A stretch of DNA of 64,000 bases from Hermodice carunculata (GCA_964020975.1 OZ026630.1:21864731-21928730); one strand, 5' to 3'; positions 37,721 through 48,999 are shown, numbered from the stretch's first letter. Numbers and translations are program-made. Notes: generated by a model not told the origin, from the letters alone.

Positions 37721-37929
37721 AGTCTCGAAATGTCTACGGTGTTCGTGTTGTAGATATTTGTAACGTTGACATTTTCAGGCAGGCTTTGGTTTCGAGATTA
37801 AAGCGAGTGAAGCCTGCCCATGCACAGTGCATCATTATTATTTATCATTTAAATACATGATTAAATGTAAATTTGGACGGTGGTTCTGTGATCTTCGGTT
37901 CTTGGTTTCGGAATGGATGTGAGCACTTT
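37721..37929. other. Spacer between repeat copies, with inverted pair GGCAGGCTT/AAGCCTGCC
   Basis: A 9-bp inverted repeat (about 37780-37822) encloses about 24 nt. No other feature. Confidence 0.45.
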
Positions 37930-38440
37930 TTCTCTCTCTTTCTGTATTTTGGATACTACCTCTTCAAAATATCAAATCGGGACTAACCCACACGAACTTG
38001 GCTGCCATTCTCAAAATTGTGGATTCCGCACCCAATGGTTTGTAAATGAGATCAGTAATGGGACGATCGGGAGGGGGGGATTGTTATAATATATGAAACC
38101 AAAAGTATATATTTTGCAAATATTTCAGAGAGTCAATAATGATATGATATATGCTGTGGCCGCCATTCACTTTGATATCCAACTCAAATGTATTTTTGTG
38201 CTACTGTCCCAAAATGCATTGTGCCATGTTCAAAATGGCGCTCACCAACACGTGCATGATTTGTAGGGGTATAGTGTCGCATTTGGATTTGTAACTAATG
38301 ATGATAACTGCTTCGGACATAACCGAGCGTCTAGGTTACAGTTAAGATAGTAAGTTATGTTTTAAAAGTACTTCAACGACTGTTTGCCCTGGTAACTTGG
38401 TGAACGGATACGTCGAACCTAGCAAAATATAACAATAACG
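37930..38440 (-). repeat. Dispersed repeat family R, copy 4 (reverse)
   Basis: The best preserved counterpart of copy 2 in reverse: GTTACCAGGGCAAACAGTCG, TTTTAAAACATAACTTACTA, GAAGCAGTTATCATCATTAG, TGGCACAATGCATTTTGGGA, TTGGATATCAAAGTGAATGG, then ATATTTTGAAGAGGTAGTAT. Confidence 0.8.
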
Positions 38441-38970
38441 ATCCCTGACCAACCATGGCTATGTAGCTATGCTGTTTCTCCGGCACAAGTTAACCCTTTA
38501 ATATGCTGTGATCAAGTTGCTTTTACTCCAAAATAACGGCACACAACGGACACTTTCTCGATATAATCTTTCAGCCAGGATCGATTAAATTTTAGTAGGG
38601 AAGTGTGGATTGAAACTTTTTTTTTATCTGCCATAAGATTTATTTAGGGTCGGGTCTTTTCAGTAGGGTTGGTCGGGCTACTGGAACCACGCAGATATTT
38701 TTGTTAGGCCTTAGGTAACTTGGACATTTGTTGAAACATGTTAAAAATGGATTTTCTTTCCCCTTTCACACATTACCTTCTTTGACGTCAGTTTAATTTG
38801 TTATCTTGTCACAGCCGGAGGCACTTTGCTCATTAAAAAATGAAATGAAATAGAATATTTAAAGTAGAAGAGAACAGAGTTAATTAACTAGACATCTCCG
38901 ATTGCAAGCAATCGCTGAGAGGAAGCCTCCTCTACCCATGCTGCCCCTTCAGTGATCTCTACTTATAGCA
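38441..38970. other. Unassigned stretch
   Basis: No gene or clear repeat recognised up to the start of the tandem array. Confidence 0.35.
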
Positions 38971-39590
38971 CCTTGACCTTTGACGTTTAGAGGTCACATG
39001 TAAATTACCAAAGTATGCAGTGTTACGATAGCTACAATTTGACCCTGACATTCTCCAAATCAGCTGAAAATTTACTGAGTTATGGCTCAATGAAAATTTC
39101 AAAAGGCTATATCACCTTGACCTTTGACCTTTACAGTCGCATGTAAATTACAAAATTGTGCAGTGTTACAATGGCTACAATTTGACCCCAACATGGTCCA
39201 AATATCGGATGAAAATTGATCGAATGATGGATCAATGAATATTTCAAAGGGCCAAATGACCTTGACCTTTGACCTTTATAGGTGACATGTAAATTACAAA
39301 ACTATGCAGTGTTACAATAGCTACAATTTGAGTATGGACATTATTACAATTGGATTAAAACTGACTGCGTTATGGCTGGATAAAAAAATTGATCGAGGTA
39401 TGGCAAAATGAATATTTTTGAGGGTCAATGACCTTGACCGTGAAAGGTCATATGTAAATTATAGATGTGTGTGTTATTGCATTCCCTACGCACTGAGACC
39501 AACCAGATCCAAATCGGATGCAAATTGACAGAGTGATGGACAGTTGCATATTTCAAGATGCCGGACGACCTTGACCTGTAAAGGTCCTTT
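38971..39590. repeat. Tandem array of about 145-bp units with CCTTGACCTTTGACC core
   Basis: CCTTGACC recurs at 38971, 39115, 39260, 39432 and 39569 (intervals 144, 145, 172, 137). Shared blocks per unit are GGTCACATGTAAATTAC, GCAGTGTTACAATAGCTACA, a TCCAAATC(G)G-TGAAAATTGA block and a TTATGG-TCAATGAA block. The core reads as a direct repeat of AGGTCA spaced by one base on the minus strand, the DR1 nuclear-receptor pattern, preceded by a TCAAGGTCA extended half-site. Whether it binds anything is unknown. Confidence 0.85.
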
Positions 39591-39960
39591 TGATTGAGTT
39601 TGTTTCAAATGGATACACGGGTGACTCGTGGTTTGTTCTAACCATACGATGCACTTTGAAAAAATTTCGATGTGAAAATAATACTTTCATGCACATTCTT
39701 ATCAAAAAAATCGCGGCGCCTTCAATCCTTGCTTTCCGTTCATTTCTGGCACCGTGAAAGCGCGAAAAGTTAGTGGTCACAAACGCAACCCCGCTGACTG
39801 ACAGGGAAGACTTCGACCGTGCTGGCGAGCATTGGTGTTCAAGTGTCACTTGGTTTAAACATATTTCATTTACACTCTGTCAGCAGGATTAAAAACGCGG
39901 ATATATTCATTTTCGTCCTGTTCCCGCCCAGGCTGGGTGGGTGTGTTGTAGCAATACAAG
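39591..39960. other. Unassigned stretch
   Basis: No repeat recognised. Plus-strand frames near 39819-40076 lack a domain in that frame. Confidence 0.35.
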
Positions 39961-40113
39961 TTCTGCAGCTTGTTGACATTCTCCAAAGACCTGAAATTAC
40001 GGAGAGCATTGACCCGTGCAGTCAAGATTTACTGGGACAAGTTGCAAGGCCCTGGGAACCGATCTCACCTATGTAGTGAACACTTTGTGGAAACTGACTT
40101 TGATTCGTCATAA
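39961..40113 (+). pseudogene. THAP-domain C-terminal half, fragment
   Basis: The frame ending with the stop at 40111-40113 reads KDLKLRRALTRAVKIYW, then NRSHLCSEHFVETDF, matching the second half of a THAP zinc finger (conserved C-x2-H as CSEH followed by F...DF). The first cysteine pair, the FP motif and the C-terminal AVPTIF region are not seen, and an in-frame stop lies upstream near 39949. THAP domains occur in host transcription regulators and in P-element/Kolobok-type transposases; either origin is possible. Confidence 0.45.
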
Positions 40114-40140
40114 ATGATGATGTTAAGGTTTGGCAATAAA

Positions 40141-40224
40141 TAGAAAAAAAAATAAATAAATGAATGAATGAATGAATGAATGAATGAATGAATGAATGAA
40201 TGAATGAATGAATGAATGAATGAA

Positions 40225-40267
<43 letters not shown>

Positions 40268-40268
40268 A
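40141..40268. repeat. (AATG)n/(AATA)n microsatellite
   Basis: GAAT repeats to about 40223, then AATA repeats. Confidence 0.97.
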
Positions 40269-41298
40269 AACAATCTACTGCCGTTGCAAAATGTGGTCCC
40301 ATCGGTGGACAATAGAAGGATTGATGAAACTAGCCGTGTGGGAACAATGATTCGTCATTTTTTCTTTTACAGTTTTTACAAGTTAATCATCAGTATGATT
40401 CTAATTTCAAAGCTTGCATTACAGCAAAATATAGGTCTAGTACTTCTACAACTGTCACATGTATCACATAATTATCAATCGACTGTCACAGTGACAAAGA
40501 CGGTCTGGGATGTTGTTACAAAGTATATTGTGACAGAACGTCACTGCGTTTAACCATTCAGATTGAAATTGATGGAAAACAAAATGGGTGGGAAACATGG
40601 ACAAACGGGGACTAATCTCGTTCCATACCCATGTCTAGGGTTGAACAGTCTGTAACAGGTCCCTGGGTTGAGTTAGCTGATCACTGTAATGTGTATGTCT
40701 AATTACAAATGTATATTGCCAGGTGTTTAATCCCATAACCGGACAACAACACTTGTTTGGATAGCTACCACTTTCACACCTCATCTGAGCAGCTGCCAAT
40801 TGGGTGGCGGGTCTTCGATCTCTTTCAGTCATGTACACTGTGACAGTCCACGGCCAGCTCCCAATAATCGGGTGTGAATATTTCATCTGGTTGTATCTTT
40901 GTCGTTAATATTGACCAAGAAAACAAGTCAGTCAAAAGCAAATGTTTACCAGTGTTAGATAATGAATACGATATAAAATAAAGGATTATAAACACATGTG
41001 ATAATGACGGTTATATACGGAGACCCAAAATACTGTCCTCCAAGGATTGCGAGGTTACTGCCGGGTAGGAGTTTTGATATTGAAAGCCATTCATAAATGC
41101 AAACTTATATTTAATTATCCACAGACCATATAGATGGGATGGGAAAATTGACTGTTTTTACAGACTTTTACATGCTGTAGGCGTAGGCTGCATGTAGCTG
41201 CTTCCGTGAATGCTAGAATTTGAAACACTACAAGACCTGGTCCATCCTGACGCAAATTCCAATTTATTGCATACATGCTTGTTCTTGTTAAATGAAGT
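40269..41298. other. Unassigned stretch
   Basis: No gene recognised. The minus frame at 40635-40886 (83 codons) has no domain. AATAAA near 41263-41268 (reverse) could serve the candidate exon that follows. Confidence 0.35.
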
Positions 41299-41736
41299 TT
41301 AAGTAATTTTTGATGGGAAATATCTCTTTTGCAACGAATTATCATTACCCAGACGGCAAGTTGGGATGGTCTGGCTGTTCCACGGCTGCACTCCCTGCAG
41401 GACTAGACTAGTGACGGCAGGGTTCTGGGTGTCCCACTCATGTCTGTTGGGTGATCTGTCTGTTGGGTGAATGATCTTTTCCTCTGCTGCTACAGCTTTT
41501 CTTATTAATTCTTCTTCATCCTCATGGGACCACGTACATGAAAGACTCAATTCAGACTCTCCGAAATTATTACGTTGTGCTGTATCTGCCATAACTCTTG
41601 GACTGAAGGCATTCTGGCTTATAACACATTTACCCTGGCCAGTGGGTTGTGTTTGTGACGTCACTAACACTTTCCCATATCGGGGACGATGATCGGAAAA
41701 AAAATCCCGCGCTTTCATGCAGCAAATGTAGTGCAC
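41299..41736 (-). CDS. Hypothetical open frame, possible terminal exon
   Basis: A 145-codon minus-strand frame of mixed, non-repetitive composition, including FGESELSLSCTWSHEDEEEL, IRKAVAAEEKIIHPTDRS and PNRHEWDTQNPAVTSLVLQ. It has no recognised domain, signal peptide or membrane segment. The stop is followed about 30-35 nt later by an AATAAA signal (minus strand), consistent with a short 3' UTR. A pyrimidine run (TTTTTTTTCC) near 41695 precedes the likely coding part but a clean AG acceptor was not found. It could be a random open frame. Confidence 0.3.
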   Translation of the reverse strand: MHYICCMKARDFFSDHRPRYGKVLVTSQTQPTGQGKCVISQNAFSPRVMADTAQRNNFGESELSLSCTWSHEDEEELIRKAVAAEEKIIHPTDRSPNRHEWDTQNPAVTSLVLQGVQPWNSQTIPTCRLGNDNSLQKRYFPSKIT

Positions 41737-43224
41737 TTTTGGAGCTAGAAAAAAAACACTATTCGAAAATGAAATTTAACATTTTGGTTTCCAGATATCA
41801 TTTCTAACCACCATAAACAAAAACTTTCAAATTTGTGGTACTGATTCAATCAAGAAGACCTTTAAGTCTTAAAGATAAAACTTTCTGTATATAAAAATGT
41901 GCGCTGTTAAACTTCCTATACTCTGAGCCCAACATGGTGAAAATTGGACGAGATGAGACGTCAGTGAGCAAGTCATGTGAGTTTGAAAATCTTCAGATCG
42001 CCAAATGTCCTTGACCTTTGACCTTTCAAGGTGAAATGTACATTTGCTTAGTTAGCCTAGAGTTCAGTTATACAACAAACTTAACATCGCTCAAATCCGT
42101 TGATGAGTTTTCGATATAGAGGCCAAAACGCGTTTTCCATAAGTAGATCATGCTGACCTCAAAATTAGATCAGGGTCACAAATTGAATGCATTGTCTTAA
42201 AAGAGTATTAGAAGGGGTTTTAAGGTTGGCCGACAACAATATTTGTGGAACATAGAAGTGCACAACTCCCTCCACCCATTTACGGCAATAGTTCAGCTTC
42301 ATTTGGAGCACATAGAAGTGCACATGAATTCATTTTTTTCATGCTGTAATTGCTTCGGTCATCACACTATTCATCCAGGAAAATGTATTTATTCATTTAT
42401 AGTTATAGATCTATACAGACACATTGTAACAATACTGTTTGACCCTGAGTGTCTAGGAGGAACATTTTACGCTTTGAATGTAAAATGGTCTCCTACATCA
42501 TCATGACTTATTCCATTACTCTGCATTCACTAATTCACAGAATTGCTAAATATCATTATTATTATTGCTTCTATAATAATGACCTATAGAGGTCCTGGGT
42601 AAAATGCCCATGCTCAAGATAATAGACGTTGCAGCTCTGAAATTAATGCGGACATTTATATCATCTGCGCATGAGTAAGGCTCTGTACCATATTGTCGAA
42701 TGATGCAGTTAACTGACCATATAACACTGCTACCACATCAAAATCATGTCGATGAAATGTCGGGGTGATTCATCAGATGTGAGCATCTAACTTGAGTGCT
42801 TTATTATCAAATCAACATTTTTTTTGTTTTTCGTTTATGGAAGTGGTCATAACAATTGTAAATTGCACTACAGGAATAGTAATTGGTAGTAACATCAGTG
42901 AGCTTGTGTAATTAAGTGCATCATTATTTCTTATTTATTACCAGCATAACTTGAATATGAAAATCGTAAGGACTCTTGTCGATAGAATATACAACTGTTA
43001 ACGATAAATTGGACATGAATAATTAGGATTTTGTGTTCATATTATTTCTAAAGTGTTTTTTTTTAAACTTCAAGAAATAATGCTTGCATGGCAAATCCAA
43101 ACACTTGATACTCCCTTTGTCATTTAAATCAGCCATCACCTTAAAATGACGAATAAAAGTATGATAGGATGATTAATGAGTGTGTATCAATTAACATTTT
43201 CAAAATGCTTTACATTCTAACGCA

Positions 43225-43226
<2 letters not shown>
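41737..43226. other. Unassigned stretch with one DR1-type repeat unit
   Basis: At about 41930-42060 one unit like the array at 38971-39590 occurs (CCTTGACCTTTGACCTTTCA at 42009). A short duplicated phrase, (G)GAACATAGAAGTGCACA, occurs at about 42246 and 42307. No gene recognised. Confidence 0.45.
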
Positions 43227-43305
<79 letters not shown>

Positions 43306-43402
43306 CAGATAAGTGGGTGGGTGGATGGATGGCTGGATGGATAGATACACAGACATTTTGATACATAGATAGATAGAGATAGATAGATAGATAGATAGAT
43401 AT

Positions 43403-43441
<39 letters not shown>
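43227..43441. repeat. (GATA)n compound microsatellite
   Basis: Two GATA runs separated by a GGGTGGATGGATGG block (about 43312-43345). It explains the Tyr-Leu-Ser-Ile repeat frames on the minus strand. Confidence 0.97.
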
Positions 43442-46400
43442 TGGATAAATAAAAATAAACAAAATTCATAGACATGTGCTGTGATGTGGCCATGCAGGGA
43501 TGTGGCGTTCCGTATCATTGAGCCACATATAGTTTTTTTTCCATATTTTGTAGCCAGTTAACATATTTCATAAGCTTTACAACTATGAAACTGAAGAGGA
43601 CCAAAATGTTACATCATGACGTGAACATGTCTAAGGTGAATGTATAATGTATCATAAGTGGTGTAATTAAACAACGCAAAAGCAGTGACAAGACGAGTAG
43701 ATTGACAGTACAGTTGTTTTACGATGTATTATGCAAAAGAACTGTTATGCTAGGTTTCCCTTGATTTAGAGCCGAGTCAAAAGTTTTACTTGGCGTAGAT
43801 TGAGTGCTACAGTAATTGACTGTAAATTTAGACATGGAAATGGGATACTCAGTAGGAATATCCTTTTCGCATTTTTTAATTTTTTTTAAATACAATATGT
43901 CGAAAATTACACCGAGGCGTCACTTTGGTTTCAACACAGTGCTTGTTCAGTTTGGCATAACAACGCCTTTGAGTCATGGACGACATTTTCGTAACTTTGT
44001 CTTGAAGAACCCGCATTACGTATCATCTTTAGCTTATTTAATTACAGAATGCATTCTTTATTGATCATAGGTATATATCCGCTCAACTCGTAAAATGTAA
44101 GAGCGCAATAAACAGAAAGCGATCAATGATGAGTACCCTATCCCGGAGAAAGACAGCGTTATTAAGTTGCATGCATCCATTTGGCTGTATATTTGATGTA
44201 CTTTGAATTGCTGCTGTCATGAAAGGTACGCATTTTATACAATTATTATATACTTGCCCACTGTTTACGTTTTCGTTACGGTAGTCGTTTGAAAGTTTCT
44301 TACTATGCAGATGTTAACAATGCGTGGAAAGCGATTATCATGTTTATTATTATTGTAACGGTCGTATTCGCTCCCACCTTTGCGATGGCAAGTGATTGAT
44401 GAGGGTAAGTACTGTTTCGCAGTCAGTGTATTTTTTTTTCAAAGTTCGAACAAACATAACGGTATATTATGAATGCGTCTGCCTCGTTCACAGAAATAAT
44501 CGTGAATGTTTAATGGTGTTCATCTCATCATTATTTTTTAATGTGAAAATCATATAAGATATGAAAAAATGAAAACATACTGTGCATCCAACTTGCAAAA
44601 CTGCATGTATATTGTGCTGGGCAAGTTATGTCAACATTTGTGTGCAGTCCTTTTGCCAGATTGCCTGTTAATTTGGCATTTACTACTCTTAATATGGGAG
44701 ATGCTATGACGTCATCAGGCGAATGATAACAGGTCTCCGATAAGTTTGTGTGATTGTCCATCTTATCAAAACTGTGCACCTCACATCCGATGCCCCTTTA
44801 CGGCTGTCAACTTACACCCCACGAGTATAGTTGCATGCTCGTTGGGGGAGGGGGTGTATTTTCTTGTCTTTTAAGCTGCACCTTTCATAGCCCACTGTCT
44901 GTGGCCCGCACCGAAGCCAAAAGATCTGACACCAGCATAAATTAAGACATCTAAGCGAGCTGCAGACCAAGCATTTTATTTCCGTCAAGCAATCTTTAAC
45001 ACTATTTCTTTAATTAAGACTGAGCCAACAGCTTTCCTTGCGTCTCAACCCATGAGAAGGAAAGCTGTTGACCTGGGGCATGTCATCCTGTTAGGTCTCA
45101 TTTGCAGTTTTCATCCAAATTATTTTCGTTACTCTTGAAAGCAGTACAAGAACATTGAAGAAAACGACAATTGAATTACTAGTCGGTTAAGGGGGAAAGG
45201 GTTAATTCGCACAAAAGAGGCATTGCACTGATCAAATAGGACATTGGACTAGATGTAGTGAAAACTAGCTATCTGTTACTACATGCCAACTGTTTTCAAG
45301 GGAGATTACAATTCCAAATTGGATATAGCAGATGTTCAAAGTACCATATGTATGCATGACTAAATGTCACTGTATGCACAATGTGTACAGTGAAATGCAA
45401 CTTGTTTGATATTCATAAATATTCGTACAGGTTGACTCCAGTCAGACTATACTGAAGCAGGGTGAATGAAACCCAAATCACAAAGATGTATGATTTTTGT
45501 TGGTGGCATGCACCAGGGAATGTTAAACTAACAGATAATATTACAATAATGCTTAAAGCATTCATTTGAATTATGTTTTGGCCGAGTTATCCTGCTTGCT
45601 ATGGCTGGTGTATGGGCACCCATAAACTCAACGTTGCATCCACAGTTTACGTCAGTGCCAATACATCATGTAACTTGAAATTACTTAACTGTTACTAAAA
45701 TCACTGTTCACTGGTCCAAATGTGATTACCCACTGATGTTAGAATATATCACACACATTTTCGCGAAACTTTATTTTAACGGAAATAATGTTGTTTTGCT
45801 TTTTCAATATAAATGCTAAGGCTGTATGATAATCAATAGAACGTTACCACGCACACCATAAACGTGCTTCTGTGCTCTCTTACTGCAAAAATATAGCATG
45901 CGTGATGGCTGCAGTATGCTTAAAGATTGCATGAGTTTTTATCGAGAACTTTAAATGCCAACTGGAGTGTGGAGAAGATTTTATATTCCCTCTTGTTTAC
46001 TGGAATGCTAATTAACCTGGTAAGAAAAGTGCTTTCTCTGTTGTATGCTTGGTTACTGTGACACATGTGTTTAACTCTCTATCAATGATATGATGATCCC
46101 ATATAGAGATTTCAATATTGTACATAAAATGCACATTTCTTGGTGCCAATTCTAAAGGAGTATTACCAGCATGTATGCAATTAATTGCAAATGTGGCTGT
46201 CCTTAACCGACGATGATCGAAGTATATATTATGTTATTTACCAGTTAGCATATCCTGTTGCTGTAATATTATTGAATGGCTGAAAATAAAGAGCGCTATC
46301 CCGCAATGACATGATTATTGCAATACTCCTCTAACAAATACACGATTAACCCTTTGAAAAACTTTCTATAATGATAACATAGTTACCTTTGTCTTTGATA

Positions 46401-46562
46401 TGTATTATAGGTGGGAACGGCATAAATTCAACATTTTCGAAAAAGAATAATATTGTTTTGTGGACGCAACCTGACCAAGCAGAACAACAAAGTGGCTCCG
46501 CAGCCCTCGACCGTCTTAAGAACCGAGGAGATTAAAATGACTGGTCAGTTATTATGTTCAAA
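43442..46562. other. 3.1 kb without a recognisable gene; contains a compact hairpin
   Basis: Open frames (43816-44064, 44531-44779, 44754-44945) show no domain. The hairpin at 45026-45070 is listed separately. The sequence is otherwise AT-rich and unique-looking. Confidence 0.4.
45026..45070. other. Perfect-arm hairpin, 45 nt
   Basis: CAACAGCTTTCCTT pairs exactly with AAGGAAAGCTGTTG. A second stem TCTCA/TGAGA lies inside, with a GCG bulge on one arm and a 5-nt loop. At 19 pairs it is shorter than a typical animal pre-miRNA (about 60 nt or more), so it is not called one. Transcription is unknown. Confidence 0.6.
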
Positions 46563-46856
46563 TTAGTGTCGTTGAAGTTTGACTTGGCTTCTGATGGGAA
46601 ATTTAATGAACACACCATGTCTGCAGCTGTACTTCGAAAGGCCTATGAAAGGTTGACTGTTTTGAATAATAATAACAATAATGTTTGAATGTGGGCCTCC
46701 CTCATATGGCTGTATGTATGCATGTCCTGCAGGTGGTGCAGGGATGTTGCCGTTTGATACGTCGTTGTTGCAGGAGGTTCGTCTCTTAGGAAGCTCAGAT
46801 CTTCGTGGCGTGTTGCTTTTTGTCAACATTGACCCAAGGTTTTTTAGAGTCTGCAA
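46563..46856 (-). CDS. Hypothetical open frame, possible exon of an intracellular tail
   Basis: A 97-codon minus-strand frame. The part from a TTGCAG (possible acceptor, about 46853) reads TLKNLGSMLTKSNTPRRSEL, PKRRTSCNNDVSNGNIPAPP and AGHAYIQPYEGGPHSN, hydrophilic and Pro/Asn/Ser-rich like a cytoplasmic or linker region. After that it enters an (ATT)-rich stretch and loses coding character, near where a donor would be expected. No domain recognised. The + strand frame at 46681-46884 is the alternative. Confidence 0.3.
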   Translation of the reverse strand: MQTLKNLGSMLTKSNTPRRSELPKRRTSCNNDVSNGNIPAPPAGHAYIQPYEGGPHSNIIVIIIQNSQPFIGLSKYSCRHGVFIKFPIRSQVKLQRH

Positions 46857-47334
46857 CTCTCAAAGTGGTCGTAGCTTATATTAGACGCGCGGCAGACCAT
46901 TTGAGAGATCATTTTTTATTTGAAAGGTTTGCACGAGGTAAGAGAAACATGACGGACTTAGTTGGGCGATAACAAACGGCCTGTATCTGTTGCTGGCGCC
47001 TCGCATCCACTAAATGTACAAGGCAATATACGTTAGCCAGAAAATGCAATAATGTAAGAACGGCACTATATTTATTCATTTGCCTATGGTAGGTTGTGAA
47101 ATAGAAGTCCAAGACCTAGACCACGCTCATAAATAAACAAGCAGGAACTTAAAATAATGACTTGGTTTGAACATATTTTTATGTTCAATACCAATTGGGG
47201 AGTAGGCGAAGCCTATATTAACCAGTCTTGCAAAAAAAAAAAAAAACTCAAAAAAAAAAAAAAAATAAAATAAATAAATGAAATAAATAAAAATTAAAAA
47301 AAAAATTTAAAAAATGAATAAAAAAATAAATAAA
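46857..47334. other. Unassigned stretch ending in an A-rich tract (47231-47334)
   Basis: No gene recognised. From 47231 come two A-runs of 14-15 and then AAATAAATA repeats, which could be a retroposed poly(A) on the plus strand (preceding sequence ACCAGTCTTGC) or the AT-rich end of the LINE that follows. Confidence 0.45.
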
Positions 47335-47960
47335 AGTAAATAATAATAATGAAACAAGTGCAATGAAAAAAGAAAGTGGACGCGTCACAGGACAAGACTT
47401 GACATGGACGAACATATAGAAGGGTGACAACACATGGACTCAACAGATAGTATATCTGTCGTGAACTGTTCTGGGCAACCGATTTTGGAGGTACTGAAGT
47501 GCAATTTTGTTTACTATTTTATACAAAATGATTTTTTTTTCCTTCGGGTAGCTAATGTATCCCATCCAGTTTCGTTATATATTTGCACTTGACCGGTAAA
47601 ACGACGTGCATCAGTTACTGCTCGAGCGGCTGCCAGTTGCACATTTTCTAAATTTTCTTCATCCTCACCTGAACAATTTCCTAATACAGCATTACCATAC
47701 TCCAGAATTAGTCGTATGAAGGGAAAATATACAATTTCAAGAGGACGTCTGTCTAGTTTATATTGAAGACTACGAAGGATGGAATCCATTTTCATTGCTC
47801 TAGTGCAGACTGTATTTATATGAGAAGACCAATTTAAATCATATTTTGAGAAAGGCGCAACGTGTTTACGTTCCTGTATCTTTCCGATGATTTTCCCTTC
47901 GTATGTTTAGTTAGGATGGCACCTAGATTGCCTTTTCCTACTCGCAATCATTTCTTTTGA
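47335..47960 (-). mobile_element. LINE, 3' fragment with reverse-transcriptase end
   Basis: Minus-strand frame from about 47890 reads FSKYDLNWSSHINTVCTRAM, then LDRRPLEIVYFPFIRLILEY and ENLENVQLAAARAVTDARRF and GWDTLATRRK. This is the last part of a non-LTR reverse transcriptase (usual DL.WS.HI; LDR..LE.IY..FI.P.LEY; LE.VQ..AAR.VTGA; GW..L..RR). The frame closes at 47514. About 150 bp of 3' UTR lead to an (ATT)n-rich tail near 47338-47355. 5'-truncated. Confidence 0.85.
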
Positions 47961-48225
47961 TATTTTTCATAATCATGACTTCGGCTATCGAATGATACTG
48001 CACAAACAGGATATTTTTGACTGGTCTTCAACTGTGGGAAAGAAAAACGTGTCTAATATAATAAATCCTGTGGACTGGTACGAAACACCACTGAGGACCA
48101 TGCATGCAAACCACGTTTTATTACTTTTCTGCATCTTCGTCCATGGTTAGCATTATGTTAAACTTGCACAATTAGGATATGATTTGGTATACCTTCGTTT
48201 AACATTAGATATCATCTTTCAATAA
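47961..48225. other. Unassigned stretch
   Basis: May include more decayed LINE sequence, but no motif was seen. Confidence 0.3.
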
Positions 48226-48299
48226 GATGAGTGTAATTATCATCCTCGCCAATGAATTTGGGAATGATGGGGGTCACGTACCATTTAAAACATGTGCTT

Positions 48300-48560
48300 T
48301 CCCAGTCACGGTTGCGGTAAAAATATTTCTATCACGGCTCTTCACAAGTCACAGGCCACATAACTATTTCACAGTTCACGATTTGTTGAAATCTAAATTC
48401 ACAGTTCACGATTTGTTGAAATGCTGAATCTCGTTTCATGAGTAAAAATGCCTGTAACAGATCACGAAAAATAAAAAGTTCCCAATCACAGTTCACGAAA
48501 AATGAAAAAGTAGCTGTTAGAGTTCACGAGAAATGAAAAAGTGGCGATCAGGGTTCAGGA
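48300..48560. repeat. GTTCACGA minisatellite, including a perfect 30-bp duplication
   Basis: A near-perfect tandem pair of 30-bp units (48368-48397 and 48398-48427), each containing TTCACAGTTCACGATTTGTT. It is followed by looser units with GTTCACGA(A/G)AAATGAAAAAGT at about 48497, 48522 and a variant near 48552. Spacing is 25-35 bp. No protein is implied. Confidence 0.8.
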
Positions 48561-48999
48561 AAAAATGCCTCATCTGTGGCCATTGCCTCCTTAGCAGGCA
48601 TAACCATACATTTGTTTTGTGTTAGTATCGGCCAGTTGGAACTTAATGTCCGACCGCCCCCCCCCCCCCCAAGGAAAGTTGTTGAATTAATATCAGTAAA
48701 ATACAGTATGTTTAATATCAGTATATGTCTTTTGCGGCAGACCTCACTGCTTTTTACAGGTGATGTTTTCGCAAGAAGAAAGCACATAATTTTGCATTAA
48801 GATTGTCCATGATACCGTGATAAATGATTTGAAAGTCACACAAGATGGTAATGTTATCAACAACTTGGATGAATGAAGCCTCAGTCTAATCCGTCTAATG
48901 CAGGCTCAAATATTATGTTCTAGTTTAGTATGATTTGTGGTGTATGCTTGTTGCTGCGTAAGTTTGAAATGCTGCTGTATTATCAAAGGCAACAAAAAC
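48561..48999. other. Unassigned stretch up to the gap, with poly-C at 48656-48670
   Basis: No gene recognised. The 15-nt C-run matches the G-run positions seen in repeat family R only in composition. Confidence 0.35.

Noticed and set aside
40635-40886. Serine-protease-like start (IIGSWPW)
   Set aside because: Only a six- to seven-residue resemblance; the rest has no protease motif.
43200-43518. Tyr-Leu-Ser-Ile repeat proteins
   Set aside because: Translation of the (GATA)n microsatellite in three frames.
45026-45070. Pre-miRNA
   Set aside because: Total length of 45 nt and about 19 pairs is below usual animal precursors; no conservation data available.
48368-48427. CRISPR-like array (30-bp direct repeats)
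   Set aside because: Only two abutting units with no spacers; the context is an animal genome.
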